Assembly (NCBI GenBank): GCA_964035575.1
Contig: OZ037890.1
Span: 124,001 to 188,000 of the forward strand
Direction: 5' to 3'
Source of the DNA: Rhynchopus sp. YZ270_cl-10
Taxonomy: Eukaryota; Euglenozoa; Diplonemea; Diplonemida; Diplonemidae
DNA: 64,000 nucleotides
Each line of letters starts with the position of its first letter. Position 1 is the stretch's first letter. A program made the position numbers and the translations under genes. The notes under the pieces are model-generated. The model did no database searches and was not told where the DNA came from. It saw nothing but the letters and a program-made list of their open reading frames with translations. Below are positions 18,983 to 29,089 of this stretch, piece after piece.

Positions 18983-21262
18983 CAAGTAATTGCTATCGGA
19001 AAAAAAACGGGGTGTGATGTGGAACTCCATCCTGTAGAAATAATCTACAACACGCCCAGCATTCTGCTCTTCTGCAGGTATGCTAACGCTCTTCGTACGC
19101 TGCCAGACCCACTGGGACGCCAGCATCTGAAACGTTCAAGAAGGGGGGCTGTCCTCTTCGTCCAGCACCATCTGCTCGATAGCGTTGTTGGACGTCGGCT
19201 CGGCAGGCTCGGCGTGGAAATCTCGAAAATTGGACAATTTTTTGACCACTTAAATTTTGAGAAATATGAGCCCGGTTGCTTATACGTGGAGCCCATTTTC
19301 GGCTAAAATTTTCCTCAAAATCTGGTTTTGTAAAATTGACCCTTTACTCCCCCCCCACATCGATTTCAATACTATACCTTACTTCACCTACGGTTGCCCT
19401 TACAGGGGGGTGAAAGAAGGTAAGTTGAAAAGGGTCCTTATTTGCATTTTTGGGCTCCGCCCGTGCAGTGGTGGGGTCAATCTCGAAAATTGGACAATTT
19501 TTTGACCACTTAAATTTTGAGAAATATGAGCCCGGTTCCTTATACGTGGGGCCCATTTTTGGCTAAAATTTTCCTCAAAATCTGGTTTTGTAAAATTGAC
19601 CCTTTACTCCCCCCCCACATCGATTTCAATACTATACCTTACTTCACCTACGGTTGCCCTTACAGGGGGGTGAAAGAAGGTAAGTTGAAAAGGGTCCTTA
19701 TTTGCATTTTTGGGCTCCGCCCGTGCAGTGGTGGGGTCAATCTCGAAAATTGGACAATTTTTTGACCACTTAAATTTTGAGAAATATGAGCCCGGTTGCT
19801 TATACGTGGAGCCCATTTTCGGCTAAAATTTTCCTCAAAATCTGGTTTTGTAAAATTGACCCTTTACTCCCCCCCCACATCGATTTCAATACTATACCTT
19901 ACTTCACCTACGGTTGCCCTTACAGGGGGGTGAAGGAAGGTAAGTTGAAAAGGGTCCTTATTTGCATTTTTGGGCTCCGCCCGTGCAGTGGTGGGGTCAA
20001 TCTCGAAAATTGGACAATTTTTTGACCACTTAAATTTTGAGAAATATGAGCCCGGTTCCTTATACGTGGGGCCCATTTTTGGCTAAAATTTTCCTCAAAA
20101 TCTGGTTTTGTAAAATTGACCCTTTACTCCCCCCCCACATCGATTTCAATACTATACCTTACTTCACCTACGGTTGCCCTTACAGGGGGGTGAAAGAAGG
20201 TAAGTTGAAAAGGGTCCTTATTTGCATTTTTGGGCTCCGCCCGTGCAGTGGTGGGGTCAATCTCGAAAATTGGACAATTTTTTGACCACTTAAATTTTGA
20301 GAAATATGAGCCCGGTTGCTTATACGTGGAGCCCATTTTCGGCTAAAATTTTCCTCAAAATCTGGTTTTGTAAAATTGACCCTTTACTCCCCCCCCACAT
20401 CGATTTCAATACTATACCTTACTTCACCTACGGTTGCCCTTACAGGGGGGTGAAAGAAGGTAAGTTGAAAAGGGTCCTTATTTGCATTTTTGGGCTCCGC
20501 CCGTGCAGTGGTGGGGTCAATCTCGAAAATTGGACAATTTTTTGACCACTTAAATTTTGAGAAATATGAGCCCGGTTGCTTATACGTGGAGCCCATTTTC
20601 GGCTAAAATTTTCCTCAAAATCTGGTTTTGTAAAATTGACCCTTTACTCCCCCCCCACATCGATTTCAATACTATACCTTACTTCACCTACGGTTGCCCT
20701 TACAGGGGGGTGAAAGAAGGTAAGTTGAAAAGGGTCCTTATTTGCATTTTTGGGCTCCGCCCGTGCAGTGGTGGGGTCAATCTCGAAAATTGGACAATTT
20801 TTTGACCACTTAAATTTTGAGAAATATGAGCCCGGTTGCTTATACGTGGAGCCCATTTTCGGCTAAAATTTTCCTCAAAATCTGGTTTTGTAAAATTGAC
20901 CCTTTACTCCCCCCCCACATCGATTTCAATACTATACCTTACTTCACCTACGGTTGCCCTTACAGGGGGGTGAAGGAAGGTAAGTTGAAAATTTAAAAGG
21001 GTCCTTATTTGCATTTTTGGGCTCCGCCCGTGCAGTGGTGGGGTCAATCTCGAAAATTGGACAATTTTTTGACCACTTAAATTTTGAGAAATATGAGACC
21101 GGTTGCTTATACGTGGAGCCCATTTTCGGCTAAAATTTTCCTCAAAATCTGGTTTTGTAAAATTGACCCTTTACTCCCCCCCCCCACATCGATTTCAATA
21201 CTATACCTTACTTCACCTACGGTTGCCCTTACAGGGGGGTGAAGGAAGGTAAGTTGAAAAGA
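18983..21262 (+). mobile_element. Composite element copy A: truncated TIR module plus 260-bp tandem array
   Basis: Begins CAAGTAATTGCTATCGG after an A run, as at 27515 and (reversed) 57003. The module is cut at about 19214 and joined directly to the tandem array (19215-21262). Copies B and C have the same order: unit, spacer, array. It lies within the presumed long intron of the MORN gene. Confidence 0.7.
19215..21262. repeat. Tandem array of about eight 260-bp satellite units
   Basis: The GAGAAATATGAG landmark recurs at 260-bp steps from 19257 to 20817 and once more near 21083 after a 6-bp insertion. Two variants occur: CGGTTGC...GTGGAGC and CGGTTCC...GTGGGGC. They alternate in the first five units. 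Each unit carries a small open frame on both strands, which I treat as chance. Each plus-strand unit also contains an AG acceptor-like and GTAAGT donor-like pair 14 nt apart. Confidence 0.95.
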
Positions 21263-21415
21263 AACGAATGAAAAAACACAAAATTTAAAATTAAAATACT
21301 CCATCACAACCAGACAGAAGGCTAAAAAGGGCATCACAAAAATACTACAAACTGGGACCACCAAATCCACCAAAATGCATCTTTTCTTTTTTGAACAAAA
21401 CACCCTGTCACATAC

Positions 21416-22477
21416 CGACTCAGAACTGTCCTTGGGATGCAGGTTTTTCGGGGAGGACCTCTCTGTCGAAGAAGGTGCCCCCATTCCCATAGAGTGCACC
21501 GACTCGACACGGTCGTCAGAGGTGAAGGACGACACGCGGTTGCACTCTCTGTCCCGCTCCCGCTCCCTCTCCCCTCTGTCGCGTCGCGTGTCTCGCGGGT
21601 CAGGTGTTTCGGCGAGCGCTCGGTTGGAACGTGCACGGCGGTCGAGGTGGCGGGCGACGTCTTCCTTGGATGCGCCTGGTCTATCGAAGAGACCGTCGCC
21701 AGAGGAGGATGACAGCTGCGAAGTGAGCGGCGGGGAAGCAGGCGACGAGATGACCTTCGAAAGAAACTTCTCCACCGCAGACGACGCCTTCGACTGTTTC
21801 TTGATTTTATACGACGTTTTGAGGAGGTCATACTCATAGCGTTCCGAGTACAGTTTGTTCTTCAGGTCCGTTCGAATGATGCGACCGTGCTTTTGGTTTT
21901 TATAGAAGGTCCCTTCGTATTGTACACCATCGCTGGTTCTTAGGCAGCCCTGGCCCCACATCATGTCTTGTTTCCATTCGCCTTCGTAGGTGTCGCCGTT
22001 GTGGTATTCCATTTTGCCTTTGCCGAAGAATTCGTTGTGGTAGAAGTCACCTTCGTAGTCGCCGTCTTTGCTTGCGAGGATGCCTTTGCCGCTCATGTTC
22101 CCGCCTCGCATAGAGCCAGTGTAGACCTTTCCGTTGCGCCAGCGGAGCACACCTTTGCCCTCGAAGCGGTTGCGGGAAAATTCGCCTTCATAAACGTTGC
22201 CGCTCTTGAGGGTCATTTTGCCGTGGCCGTCCATCATGTCGTTCGCCCAGTTCCCCTCGTATACCCCAAAGCGGAAGACAAGGCGTCCATGCCCGTTCTT
22301 CTTCCCATCCCGCATCATCCCCGTAAACCGATACTCCGGGTCGTCCTCAGGCCCAGAAGGGTCCATCACACCGCTCCCCGAGGATTTGGGCGATTTGATG
22401 TCCACATCACTCCCGCCAAGACTCCCCTTGCCGTCGGTGTGGACCTCGCATTCCTCAACTTCTTCCACTTCTTCCAT
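21416..22477 (-). CDS. MORN-repeat protein, first exon
   Basis: 354 codons. An acidic N-terminus (about 1-50) is followed by about seven MORN repeats at about 51-215 (YEGNW, YEGEF, YTGSM, YEGDF, YEGEW, YEGTF types). A basic and Ser/Arg-rich tail with a long RDRGERERERD stretch follows. MORN repeats commonly tether proteins to membranes or the cytoskeleton. The start is supported by an acceptor CCACCCCACAG only 3 nt before the ATG. The exon ends in TCG followed by a GTATGT donor at 21415. The frame stays open into the satellite array, but that extension is intron read-through, not protein. The acceptor exon was not found; the intron contains the array and probably extends for kilobases. Confidence 0.85.
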
Positions 22478-22531
22478 TTTCTGTGGGGTGGTTGGATGTT
22501 GTGGGAGGAGAGGTTAAAGTCAGTCAGATTA

Positions 22532-22570
22532 ATTTGAAATACGGAAAGACTTCAAAGTGTACCTAAGAAC
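22532..22570 (+). repeat. Short repeat, family B (diverged)
   Basis: TTTGAAATACGGAAAGACTT then CAAAGTGTACCTAAG. It lies about 55 bp upstream of the MORN gene start. Confidence 0.55.
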
Positions 22571-22620
22571 ACCACGACACAGTGCTTCCCATCGAGATAA
22601 TATCTGGAGCGAAAACAAAG

Positions 22621-22692
22621 TGAAGTTGATAGTGCAAACGCCTCTGGGACGCAGGCACTGACACTCCGCGGGTTATCGAACCCCGGAGTGTT
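22621..22692 (+). repeat. Short repeat, family C (best copy)
   Basis: GTGCAAACGCCTCTGGGACG then CAGGCACTG, followed by a strong hairpin: ACACTCCG pairs with CGGAGTGT, and inside it GGGTT pairs with AACCC around ATCG. GGTTATCGAACC resembles a tRNA T-loop/B box, so the family may be a tRNA-related SINE. Confidence 0.75.
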
Positions 22693-22769
22693 GCGCTTGG
22701 GTTTGGTTTACAGGGAAGCTGTAAGCAGGTATACAGTCATTACCCCACCTTGACCGGGAAGGGGGGACA

Positions 22770-22850
22770 AACAAAAGTGAAGTTATTAATGCAGGCACCT
22801 CCGACTGACCCACCCCGGATGGAATCACAGTGTACCCTGCAGCCAACAAC
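22770..22850 (+). repeat. Dispersed repeat, family E, copy 1
   Basis: AAGTGAAGTTATTAATGCAG, GCACCTCCGACTGACCCAC, then ATGGAATCACAGTGTACCC and AGCCAACAACAG. Nearly the same sequence lies in the intron at 59808-59902. Confidence 0.8.
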
Positions 22851-23181
22851 AGAACAAAATAAGAGAGAGAAAAAAAAGTTTAAAAAAATCGTGGGGAAGG
22901 GGGAGAGGATTCTTTTTCGGCAAATACACCAACCTGGGACAATAGAAAGCAGGTTCATTATAGCTTTTTTTTCTTTTCTTTTTTTTGTAAAGCAGCCCCG
23001 AGAGAAAGGGGGATACGATGAAAGTAAGGGTGCGTCCTCTCTCACGCACGCGAAAGACAGAAAAAATATAACTCAATTCTACGGATGCAGGTACTCAAAC
23101 TCCGTGCGTTGTTGGGGAAGGGGGGAAAGAAAAAAAGACTTTTTTTTTTTTTTGTTGGTAATATGAACCGAAGGCTCCGCT

Positions 23182-23283
23182 TACAGTCAAGCGCTATATT
23201 ACGGGTGCGCCTAATTATGGGTCAATCCAATTATTACCCATAATTCAAGTCAAAGTTACCCGTAATATTGCACCCCACTGTAG
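23182..23283. mobile_element. Palindromic MITE, Tc1/mariner-like ends
   Basis: The ends read TACAGT...ACTGTA. Inner inverted repeats are ATTACGGGT / ACCCGTAAT and ATTATGGGT / ACCCATAAT. A TA target with CAGT ends is typical of Tc1/mariner-derived MITEs. About 100 bp, non-coding. Confidence 0.65.
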
Positions 23284-23639
23284 TCAATGTTCAATACGAA
23301 AAGAGAGAGAAAGAGAAATTTAAAAAAAGCTAAAAAAGCACAGTTGTGTCGTATCGGACACTCGTCACAAAATAATGGGAGAGGGAAAAAGGCAAAGGCG
23401 AATATACACCTCTCCTTGCAGCACTCACAACTGGGATGGGGGGGGAAAGGGGGGGGGAAAGCTTATAAGATGAATCTCAACCTCGCTGCTCACATTATAT
23501 AAAAAGGGTTTGAATAGGGTTTTTATGAAGTTTTTGTTATGTTTGCTTTGTGCTCTTGTTTTGTTGCTTAGAAGGGGGGGACTTGTAAAATATATGTACC
23601 CCCCTCGTACACATCTCGCAAGATACTTCTTTTTTTTGT

Positions 23640-23765
23640 GGTGCTCCGGGAGGGGTCGATGTTGACAGGTCGCTGACACAGGGACTCTATACACACACCC
23701 CCTGATATTGACAGGTCGTGACACGTCGCTGACAGGTCGTTGACCGACTTCCGAACGCACCATTT
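23640..23765. repeat. Dispersed repeat, family F, copy 1
   Basis: CTCCGGGAGGGGTCGATGTT, then several GACAGGTCG(C/T)TGAC units and a TTCCGAA...GCACCA end. Related copies lie at 24110-24175 and 44493-44570 with different numbers of the GACAGGTCG unit. Confidence 0.7.
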
Positions 23766-24109
23766 TGAGGAAAAACTTAGTTGATCACAAGAATGGTAAC
23801 CTGAAAAAAAGAGCGTTTTAGAACAAAAAGGGGATGGTTTAGTGCGAGCATCCTCAACGGACACAGGCACAAAAGCGAGACAAAAACTATTTTTTTTTTG
23901 ACAGAGCTGAACGCAATACCAGAATCGGCACGCATCCACATGGTCTGAGTTGAACGTACAACGATGACAGGACCATCCAGGTTCACAGGGTGGGGGATGT
24001 GGGCTGTGAAGACTGCTTCATTGGCGGTCAATAGAAGGCATCACAGAAACATAAAAAAATAACAATTTTCCATCAAAAGAAGGCTTGCAATAAATGTACA
24101 CATCGTAGC

Positions 24110-24175
24110 GCTCCGAGGAAGGGGGTCGACATTGACTGACAGGTCGTTGACCGATTTCCGAAAGCACCAATCAGG
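24110..24175. repeat. Dispersed repeat, family F, copy 2
   Basis: CTCCGAGGAAGGGGGTCGAC then ATTGACTGACAGGTCGTTGA and the TTCCGAAAGCACCAATCA end. Confidence 0.7.
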
Positions 24176-24596
24176 GGGGCTATAGGGATAATTCCCGGAC
24201 CAGGAAATTGATCAGGATTCAATAAAAACCCCTCAAAACCAAAATATAAGCGCCCTGGTGTACATCTCACTTGAAAAAAAAGGGGGCCGGTGGGGTGGGG
24301 GGACACATCAAAATCGCAATAGGGTGGGGAGGAAGGGGAGGGCAGACAAAAACAGCGGCAAAAAAAAAAAAAAAAATGCGAGCCCGGTACCTTTTTTAAA
24401 AATGTTTTTTGGATCGCCGGGTTTTTGTCCGATAGTGCTTCATTTCATGAGAACGCATTATCTTTTTATTTTGCCTGAAGAATATCACGAAAGAAAAAAA
24501 AAACGCACAAAAAAAAAAATATGTTCCAAACACAAACACTAACAAAGAACGTGAAGAAAAAGAGGGGAAAAAGCTCCAGACGGAGGCTGAGAAGTT

Positions 24597-24645
24597 AACT
24601 TGAAATACAAAAAGCCCGCTCGTGACAGTGTACCTTGGTACATGA
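24597..24645 (+). repeat. Short repeat, family B
   Basis: CTTGAAATACAAAAAGCCCG then CTCGTGACAGTGTACCTTGG; near consensus. Confidence 0.75.
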
Positions 24646-24740
24646 CGGGGTGGACCCCAACCATGCAGTCAAGAGAACGGGGTTGTCCCATTGTTCAAAA
24701 TGCCGAAACACTGCAGAAAGAAAAAAAAGAAAAAAATTGT

Positions 24741-24776
24741 CAGATGACCCTAAGCCCTCTCATGCTGAGTCACCTG
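24741..24776 (+). repeat. Short hairpin repeat, family A
   Basis: GATGACCCTAAGCCCTCTCA then TGCTGAGTCACCTG. Confidence 0.75.
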
Positions 24777-25024
24777 AGAAGAGGTGAGGGGGAACAACTT
24801 TCTCTTTTTGAAATCTTGGTTATATCTGTGTCGACAGAAGAGATTTTGATTTACCCTTTTCTTTCCATCTCGTATTGACGTCGTTGAGGCCACAGAGGGT
24901 TTGAATACCTGGACACTTTTATTGTGTCGCTAAGCTTTCGCACCGCACATCTGCACACCCCGATGAGGTGAATATGTTTTTACTTTTGTGTCACCCCCCG
25001 GAATGAGCAAATCAACAAAAAAAT

Positions 25025-25150
25025 GGTGTGGCCGACGACCCCAAAAGAGCAGAAAGTAGCACAAAATAGCACCTCCCCTCAGCCACACCAATCCAGATGC
25101 CCAGAATAGCAGAAAATAGCCCAATAATAGCACCCCCTTTCAGCCACACC
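25025..25150. repeat. Small inverted-repeat cluster with CAGCCACACC ends
   Basis: TGGTGTGGCCGA at 25024 faces TCAGCCACACCA at about 25078 and again at about 25140. The same terminal sequence bounds 26371-26455. These look like tiny non-autonomous elements. Confidence 0.55.
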
Positions 25151-25201
25151 AAAAAAAAGCAATTAAAAAAAAAACGGTCTCTTTTTCTAAAGACCATTTC
25201 A

Positions 25202-25291
25202 TTTTGCCTGAAATTTTGGTGTTTTTGGTAGTGTTTAAGTGTTTGGTGGAATCCAATCCCCACGAAGCCAAACGCCTCCAAATTTCAGGCA
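25202..25291. repeat. 90-bp inverted repeat
   Basis: TTTTGCCTGAAATTTTGG at the left and CCAAATTTCAGGCAAAA at the right form long arms around a 55-bp centre; MITE-like. Confidence 0.7.
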
Positions 25292-25491
25292 AAAAAAATC
25301 TGATGGAAAGAGCTTGAAAACCCTTCTTCTCACCCAAGATGCTGCCTTTACATCTTCAGAAGTGCTTTATGGAAATAATAATTCAAAATTTAAAAAAGCG
25401 AGAAAACAACGAAATGGGGAAAACAAAATCAAATTTTTGGCTTGAGCAATATTTTTTTTCGCGGGGATTTTACAAAGAAAAAAAAGTAACG

Positions 25492-25525
25492 GATCATAGA
25501 TGAACAAAGTACTTTGTACATCTAT
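25492..25525. repeat. 34-bp near-perfect palindrome
   Basis: TCATAGATG...CATCTATGA flanking ACAAAGTACTTTGT. It forms a near-complete hairpin with no loop to speak of. Confidence 0.8.
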
Positions 25526-25730
25526 GACGGAAAATAATCAAAAAAAGAAAGCATGGGAGGAGCACCGTACACGATTGAGAGGGTTAAATTCTCAGGTTTT
25601 AATGAGGTGAACGTAAGCCCCTCTGAGCGTAGATTACCAAAGAGAAAAAACGCGATCAACGTTGTGCACACACCTTTTACCACAATATAGTTATAGTGCG
25701 GGACGAAAAGAAAAAAAAAGAAAAGTTTAA

Positions 25731-25768
25731 AAGATGATCCTAAGCCTCTCGTGCATAGTCAACCTTGA
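25731..25768 (+). repeat. Short hairpin repeat, family A
   Basis: AGATGATCCTAAGCCTCTCG then TGCATAGTCAACCTTGAAAA. Confidence 0.8.
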
Positions 25769-26002
25769 AAAGAAAAGAAGAAAATTTTAAAGATGAATTA
25801 TTTTTATGCCTTTCGTGTATACACATCGTAAAAAGAGGAAGAAAGACGACCCACGACACACCATCACTTTTTTTGCTTTTATTATCAATGGTTTTGCCAT
25901 AAAAAAAAACACAATTTTATTGTCGTGTTGTGACCACAGTACAACCTATCAAGGTAAATATCTGCTTATTGTCAGGCCGAAGCCATTTTTTTTTTTTTTT
26001 TT

Positions 26003-26052
26003 TTGAAAACTTGGTTGTATTAGTGTAGACACCCGAGGATGAACTCCGGTAT
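26003..26052 (+). repeat. Short repeat, family D
   Basis: GAAAACTTGGTTGTATTAGT then GTAGACACCCGAGGATGAAC and TCC. Same core at 36427, 37270 and 44877. Confidence 0.8.
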
Positions 26053-26370
26053 ATCCATTTTTTTATTACCGCTTTGTCGTGGGAGGAGGAGGAGGAGGAG
26101 GGAGGGGAAAGCTGAGATTATATAAAAGGAAAGCACAGCAAAGAGCTTCCGTACTTTATTTTTTTTGGTTGCTCTTGTATTTTTTTTTATGTTTTACTTT
26201 GATAAATTATTTGAGTAGTGTAGTTTGCCTCGGTTGTGTTGCCAACAGTTGTGCAATCTCCACTTTTCTTTTATATTTTGTGTGAAAAAGTTTGAAAAAC
26301 TAGATTACATGTTTCGTGTAGCACCCCCGCGAAAAAGCGGACTACTCGATCTGATCAAGTTTATTTTTTG

Positions 26371-26455
26371 GTGTGGCTGAGTCCAAAAAAAAGGGTCACT
26401 TCGTCAGGACTTTGTCGGGGTGCGTTTTTTTTTTTTTGGATTTTTCAGCCACACC
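26371..26455. repeat. Inverted-repeat element with GTGTGGCTGA ends
   Basis: GTGTGGCTGAGTCC at the left faces GGATTTTTCAGCCACACC at the right. The ends match the 25.0-25.15 kb cluster. Confidence 0.65.
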
Positions 26456-26930
26456 ATTTTTTTCTTTTGTATAATTCTTGTTGAAAATAGTGTAGCTAGG
26501 ACACAACCTGCACTGTAAGTTTTTTTAGTTTTTTTTTGTGTTTAAAACAGGCTCTCCGCTAGGATTTCCGATTTTGAAAATATTCTGTTGATGGTCCACG
26601 TTGGTGGGGTACATGCTTGCGCCGCAGGCGCACGGTACGCAACTTTTTTTTTTACCAACGCCCGATTTTGACTTTTTTGGGACGTTTGAGCACTCACCTC
26701 TCCATATCTTCTTCTCCTGAGCTTTTTTGACAGGTAGAACGGGTCTGAACCACTTAGCAGAACTTTTTTTTTTTTTCTTTTTTTCCCCATTTTCAAAAAG
26801 TTCTGTTGACAATCAACAGAACTTTAGTACCTAGCGGAGTGCCTGGTTTAAAAACACCCCTGAATGCCGTACTATTCGCTTCATTAACGTTACATACTTC
26901 GTTTCGTTCCCTAACCAAAAGAAAAGTTTA

Positions 26931-26969
26931 TAAGATGACCCTAAGCCTCTCGTGCTTAGTCAACCTTGA
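26931..26969 (+). repeat. Short hairpin repeat, family A (consensus-like)
   Basis: GATGACCCTAAGCCTCTCGT then GCTTAGTCAACCTTGAA. CTAAGC and GCTTAG form a perfect 6-bp stem with a 7-nt loop. Confidence 0.85.
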
Positions 26970-26988
26970 AGAAGAGAGGGAGAGAGAG

Positions 26989-27047
26989 AGAGATTAGATT
27001 CATATACTTTCAATTCACAGAATTGAAAGTATATGAATCTAATCTCT
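26989..27047. repeat. Perfect 28-bp-arm palindrome
   Basis: Arms 26989-27016 and 27020-27047 are exact reverse complements (core TTCATATACTTTCAATTC) around an ACA loop. A diverged relative lies at 17294-17334. It sits between a family A and a family C repeat. Confidence 0.95.
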
Positions 27048-27136
27048 GTCAGAGATAAACTTCCCGGCTTCATCTCGCCTCAAAAAATAATTTTTCTAAA
27101 ATTTGAAATGGATACCTCTTGTGCACAGTCTGGAGG

Positions 27137-27200
27137 GAAAAAAAGAGAAGTTGAAAGTGCAAACGCCTCACTGTGCATCGGCGGACGCAGGCGCTGGGGG
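27137..27200 (+). repeat. Short repeat, family C
   Basis: GAAGTTGAAAGTGCAAACGC then CTCACTGTGCATCGGCGGAC and GCAGGCGC; the 3' hairpin is missing. Confidence 0.65.
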
Positions 27201-27514
27201 AGGGGGAAAAAAACTACTTGCTCTCCACCTAATTCCGCTGAAATGCGAAGAGAAGGGGGTTATTTTTTTTTTTTTTTTTTTGATCAAATAGAAGTTAAAT
27301 TCTATAATTTCAGGCACGATGTCACACATAAAACGCTGGAAAAAAGAAAAGTAAAAAGAAAATAGTTTCGGCCCCTGCCCAAGAAGAGGAGGGGAGGAAA
27401 AAAATGCATGCTGTGAAACGGATTGCGACGGAACGCTAAAAAAAACCAAAAAACAAAAAAAAAACGAAAAACTATTGTAAAAAAATTTAAGATGCACTTC
27501 ACAAAAAAAAAAAA

Positions 27515-28575
27515 CAAGTAATTGCTATCGGAAAAAAAACGGGGTGTGATGTGGAACTCCATCCTGTAGAAATAATCTACAACACGCCCAGCATTCTGCT
27601 CTTCTGCAAGTATGCTAACGCTCTTCTGCCAGACCCACTGGGACGCCAGCATCTGAACGTTCAAACAGTGGGGCTCTCCTCTTCGTCCAGCACCATGTGC
27701 TCGATCGCGTTGTTGGACGTCGGCTCGGCAGGCTCGGCGTGTTCCAGCTCGTTTTTGTCCACAGGCTCCCCACATTGTCGTCGTCGTTGGAGCAGTGCGG
27801 AAGGAACACAGAATGCACAGACTACAACACATCGATCACACCAGGCGCATCAGCACCTCCAGCAAATCACCAGGATGCTACGGTGGTTTCGAAAATCGCG
27901 CGGAGTTTTCCACAGCACACCCCGTTTTTTCTTAGCAATTACTTGTCCTTGTTGTTATTGTTGTTTTCAACCACCTTCCTTCAACCCTTGTAGGATCAGT
28001 TGTTATTTTTTTCGCGAAAACATGAAATTACACATTTCAAGAGAACAAATTAAAAAGGGTCCTTATTTGCATTTTTGGGCTCCGCCCGTGCAGTGGTGGG
28101 GTCAATCTCGAAAATTGGACAATTTATTGACCACTTAAATTTTGAGAAATATGAGCCCGGTTCCTTATACGTGGGGCCCATTTTTGGCTAAAATTTTCCT
28201 CAAAATCTGGTTTTGTAAAATTGACCCTTTACCCCCCCCCCACATCGATTTCAATACTATACCTTACTTCACCTACGGTCGCCCTTACAGGGGGGTGAAG
28301 GAAGGTAAGTTGAAAAGGGTCCTTATTTGCATTTTTGGGCTCCGCCCGTGCAGTGGTGGGGTCAATCTCGAAAATTGGACAATTTATTGACCACTTAAAT
28401 TTTGAGAAATATGAGCCCGGTTCCTTATACGTGGGGCCCATTTTTGGCTAAAATTTTCCTCAAAATCTGGTTTTGTAAAATTGACCCTTTACTCCCCCCC
28501 CACATCGATTTCAATACTATACCTTACTTCACCTACGGTCGCCCTTACAGGGGGGTGAAGGAAGGTAAGTTGAAA
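27515..28575 (+). mobile_element. Composite element copy B: inverted-repeat module, spacer, two 260-bp units
   Basis: 27515-27945 is a module with inverted ends CAAGTAATTGCT(ATCGG) and AGCAATTACTTG. A roughly 100-bp spacer follows (CAACCCTTGTAGGATCAG, then a TTCGCGAAAACATG block). Two units of the 260-bp satellite run from about 28050 to 28575. The module contains short decayed coding-like stretches on both strands, but no recognisable transposase. The spacer is shared with copy C, so the element extends past the inner inverted repeat into the array. Confidence 0.75.
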
Positions 28576-29089
28576 AGTCTCATCTCTCAAGGAAAGGGTA
28601 CTCCCGTCACATTGTATTCGTATTGCCCCCTACCCCCTCTCACCCCTCTCCCCAACCCGTGGCGAGGATGCTTTGTTTTGATTTGTTGTTTGCTTGAAAT
28701 GGCACACAAAAAAAAAAAAAAAAAAACAGAGCGGGACACAGAACGTTTAAGCACCTAAAAAAAAAAGCTAAATTTCCCACACAGACCATATCCGAACACC
28801 CTTTTCGTTGTTAGACCAAAACAAAAACAAATATCATTTATTGTTACGAAATGCGCCTCTCTCCTGCACAAATCTAAAATACCCCCCCTGCCCAAAATCG
28901 CAAGACCGCAAAGCAGCTTTTCTTGTCACTCACCCTTCCCCTCCTCCCCCCCCTTTTCTCTCAGACACTACTCATATTTCCTAATGTAATACCCCATATA
29001 TTGCCCCTTTTACCCTCTGGGGTGAACATTCTGTGCACACACTCCAATCCGATATCTCTTTCCTCCTCCTCCTCCTCCTCCTCCTCCCG

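Larger units (their letters stand above)
22478..29089. other. 6.6-kb gene-free repeat forest
   Basis: No host gene is supported on either strand. It holds short repeats of families A-F, several inverted-repeat elements (23182-23283, 25025-25150, 25202-25291, 25492-25525, 26371-26455, 26989-27047), composite element copy B (27515-28575) and many homopolymer runs. It separates the 3' end of the CaaX gene from the 5' end of the MORN gene. Confidence 0.75.

Noticed and set aside
19380-19440. 14-nt micro-exon in each satellite unit (AG ... GTAAGT, plus strand)
   Set aside because: Splice-like strings are present, but there is no evidence of plus-strand transcription.
19257-20856. Row of identical 82-aa and 70-aa ORFs
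   Set aside because: They recur every 260 bp because the DNA is a satellite; AT-rich codons, no domain, and both strands are open at once.
21107-21415. C-terminal extension of the MORN ORF to 456 aa
   Set aside because: It starts at a perfect GTATGT donor and then runs into satellite DNA; treated as intron read-through.
22621-22692. tRNA gene
   Set aside because: Only a T-loop-like block is present; no acceptor stem, D arm or anticodon arm fits a tRNA.
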